Source of the DNA: Sphingomonas yunnanensis
GTDB lineage: Bacteria > Pseudomonadota > Alphaproteobacteria > Sphingomonadales > Sphingomonadaceae
DNA length: 64,000 bases
NCBI RefSeq assembly: GCF_019898765.1
Contig: NZ_JAIOKB010000002.1
Span: forward strand, 620,001-684,000
Direction of reading: 5' to 3'
The notes under the pieces were generated by a model, which worked only from the letters and a program-made list of their open reading frames with translations, had not been told where the DNA came from and did not search any database. The position numbers and the translations under genes were made by a program. Within the stretch, counting starts at the first letter, position 1, and every line of letters starts with the position of its first letter. Below are positions 63,452 to 64,000 of this stretch, piece by piece.

Positions 63452-64000
63452 ATGGCAGGACGTTTCTCCCGCGCAGGGTGGCTGTGCGCGACCGCGCTGA
63501 TGGGCGTGGCCGGTGGACCGGCGCTGGCGCAGGAGGCCGCGACGGGCGCGGCACCGGCCGCCGCCGCGCCCGACGACACCGCGGCAGCGGTCGAGGGGAA
63601 CGAGATCGTCGTCACCGGCAGCCGGCGGCGCACCACGCTGCAGGACGCGCCGATCAACATCAGCGCGGTCTCGGCCGAGACGATCGCGTCGCAGCGGCTC
63701 GATGACATCCGCTCGCTCGCCTCGTTCACGCCCGGCGTCACCGTCGCAGACACCGGCCCGGGCTCGACCGGCGGGATCATCCTGCGCGGCATCTCGTCGG
63801 GCGACACCAGCGTCGGCGGCGCCGACAGCGGCAATGCAGTGGGGGTCTATCTCGGCGAAGTGCCGCTCTACCTCGACTTCAAGCTGATCGACATCAACCG
63901 GGTCGAGGTGCTGCAGGGGCCGCAGGGCACACTCTACGGGCTCGGCACGCTGGCCGGCGCGGTGCGCTACCTGCCCAATCGCCCCGAGACCGATCGCTTC
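63452..64000 (+). CDS. TonB-dependent receptor (N-terminal part, continues beyond window)
   Basis: The first 183 residues of an outer-membrane receptor. A signal peptide (FSRAGWLCATALMGVAGGPALA) is followed by the TonB box region EIVVTGSRRRT. The plug domain then shows LQDAPINISAVSAETIA, LASFTPGVTVAD, GGIILRGISSG and VEVLQGPQGTLYGLGTLAGA. The ligand (siderophore, vitamin B12, polysaccharide or other) cannot be judged without the barrel. Sphingomonads often encode dozens. ATG 63452 follows AT-poor DNA with no Fur box seen. Confidence 0.93.
   Translation, partial: MAGRFSRAGWLCATALMGVAGGPALAQEAATGAAPAAAAPDDTAAAVEGNEIVVTGSRRRTTLQDAPINISAVSAETIASQRLDDIRSLASFTPGVTVADTGPGSTGGIILRGISSGDTSVGGADSGNAVGVYLGEVPLYLDFKLIDINRVEVLQGPQGTLYGLGTLAGAVRYLPNRPETDRF

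Overview
The window is GC-rich DNA from an alphaproteobacterium, most probably a Sphingomonas-like member of the Sphingomonadales. Pointers are a COQ9-family protein, an UrcA-family protein, a short (139-residue) lumazine synthase, a TorF-type putative porin, a TonB-dependent receptor, and an EcfG-type promoter (GGAAC-N16-CGTT) in front of a CsbD stress gene. Genes are tightly packed, often with ATGA or GTGA stop/start overlaps. No rRNA, CRISPR array, complete insertion sequence or prophage was seen.

Layout: (1) 1-105, start of a glutaredoxin-like gene running off the left edge. (2) 177-11541, a ten-gene minus-strand chemotaxis operon: STAS protein, cheY, cheA, cheW, MCP, cheW, MCP, cheR, cheB and an unrecognised coiled-coil protein; no flagellar genes, cheZ or cheD are in view. 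(3) 11936-13679, Trm112-like, LON-domain and CnoX-like genes. (4) 13955-18948, a porin, a SulP anion transporter and an OmpR/EnvZ-type pair. (5) 19108-20504, tRNA-Gly(GCC) followed by decayed sequence with a truncated response regulator. (6) 20505-26667, mixed accessory genes: CsbD, amidohydrolase, HAD phosphatase, alpha/beta hydrolase, SMR efflux, HPP and DUF72. (7) 26705-28189, two unrecognised genes, at least one secreted, in visibly AT-richer DNA. (8) 28409-31942, riboflavin genes ribD-ribE-ribBX-ribH. (9) 32124-44319, housekeeping and transport: gltX, prs, sugar MFS, HDAC-like, EamA, COQ9, feoAB, ssb and a sterol-desaturase-family gene. (10) 44575-57749, LysR regulator, ABC transporter, two DUF1989-type proteins, a urea/guanidine carboxylase, allophanate hydrolase and a two-component pair. 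(11) 57762-64000, TPR-sulfotransferase, second sterol-desaturase-family gene, beta-propeller protein, MBL hydrolase, UrcA, a small secreted protein and the start of a TonB receptor.

The most coherent system is region 10. An ABC importer brings in a small nitrogen compound, a biotin enzyme carboxylates it, and allophanate hydrolase releases ammonia and CO2. The two UAAP/DUF1989 proteins between transporter and carboxylase match the architecture since assigned to guanidine rather than urea (guanidine carboxylase plus carboxyguanidine deiminase CgdAB), so I read it as a probable guanidine-nitrogen operon. A soluble hybrid kinase and LuxR-type regulator are translationally joined to its end.

Other items to check: a palindromic repeat carried in frame inside ribD; a RibBX whose second domain lacks the GTP cyclohydrolase II zinc cysteines; the AT-rich secreted gene pair with a perfect 16-bp palindrome at its promoter; and a family of about 80-bp inverted repeats at gene ends.
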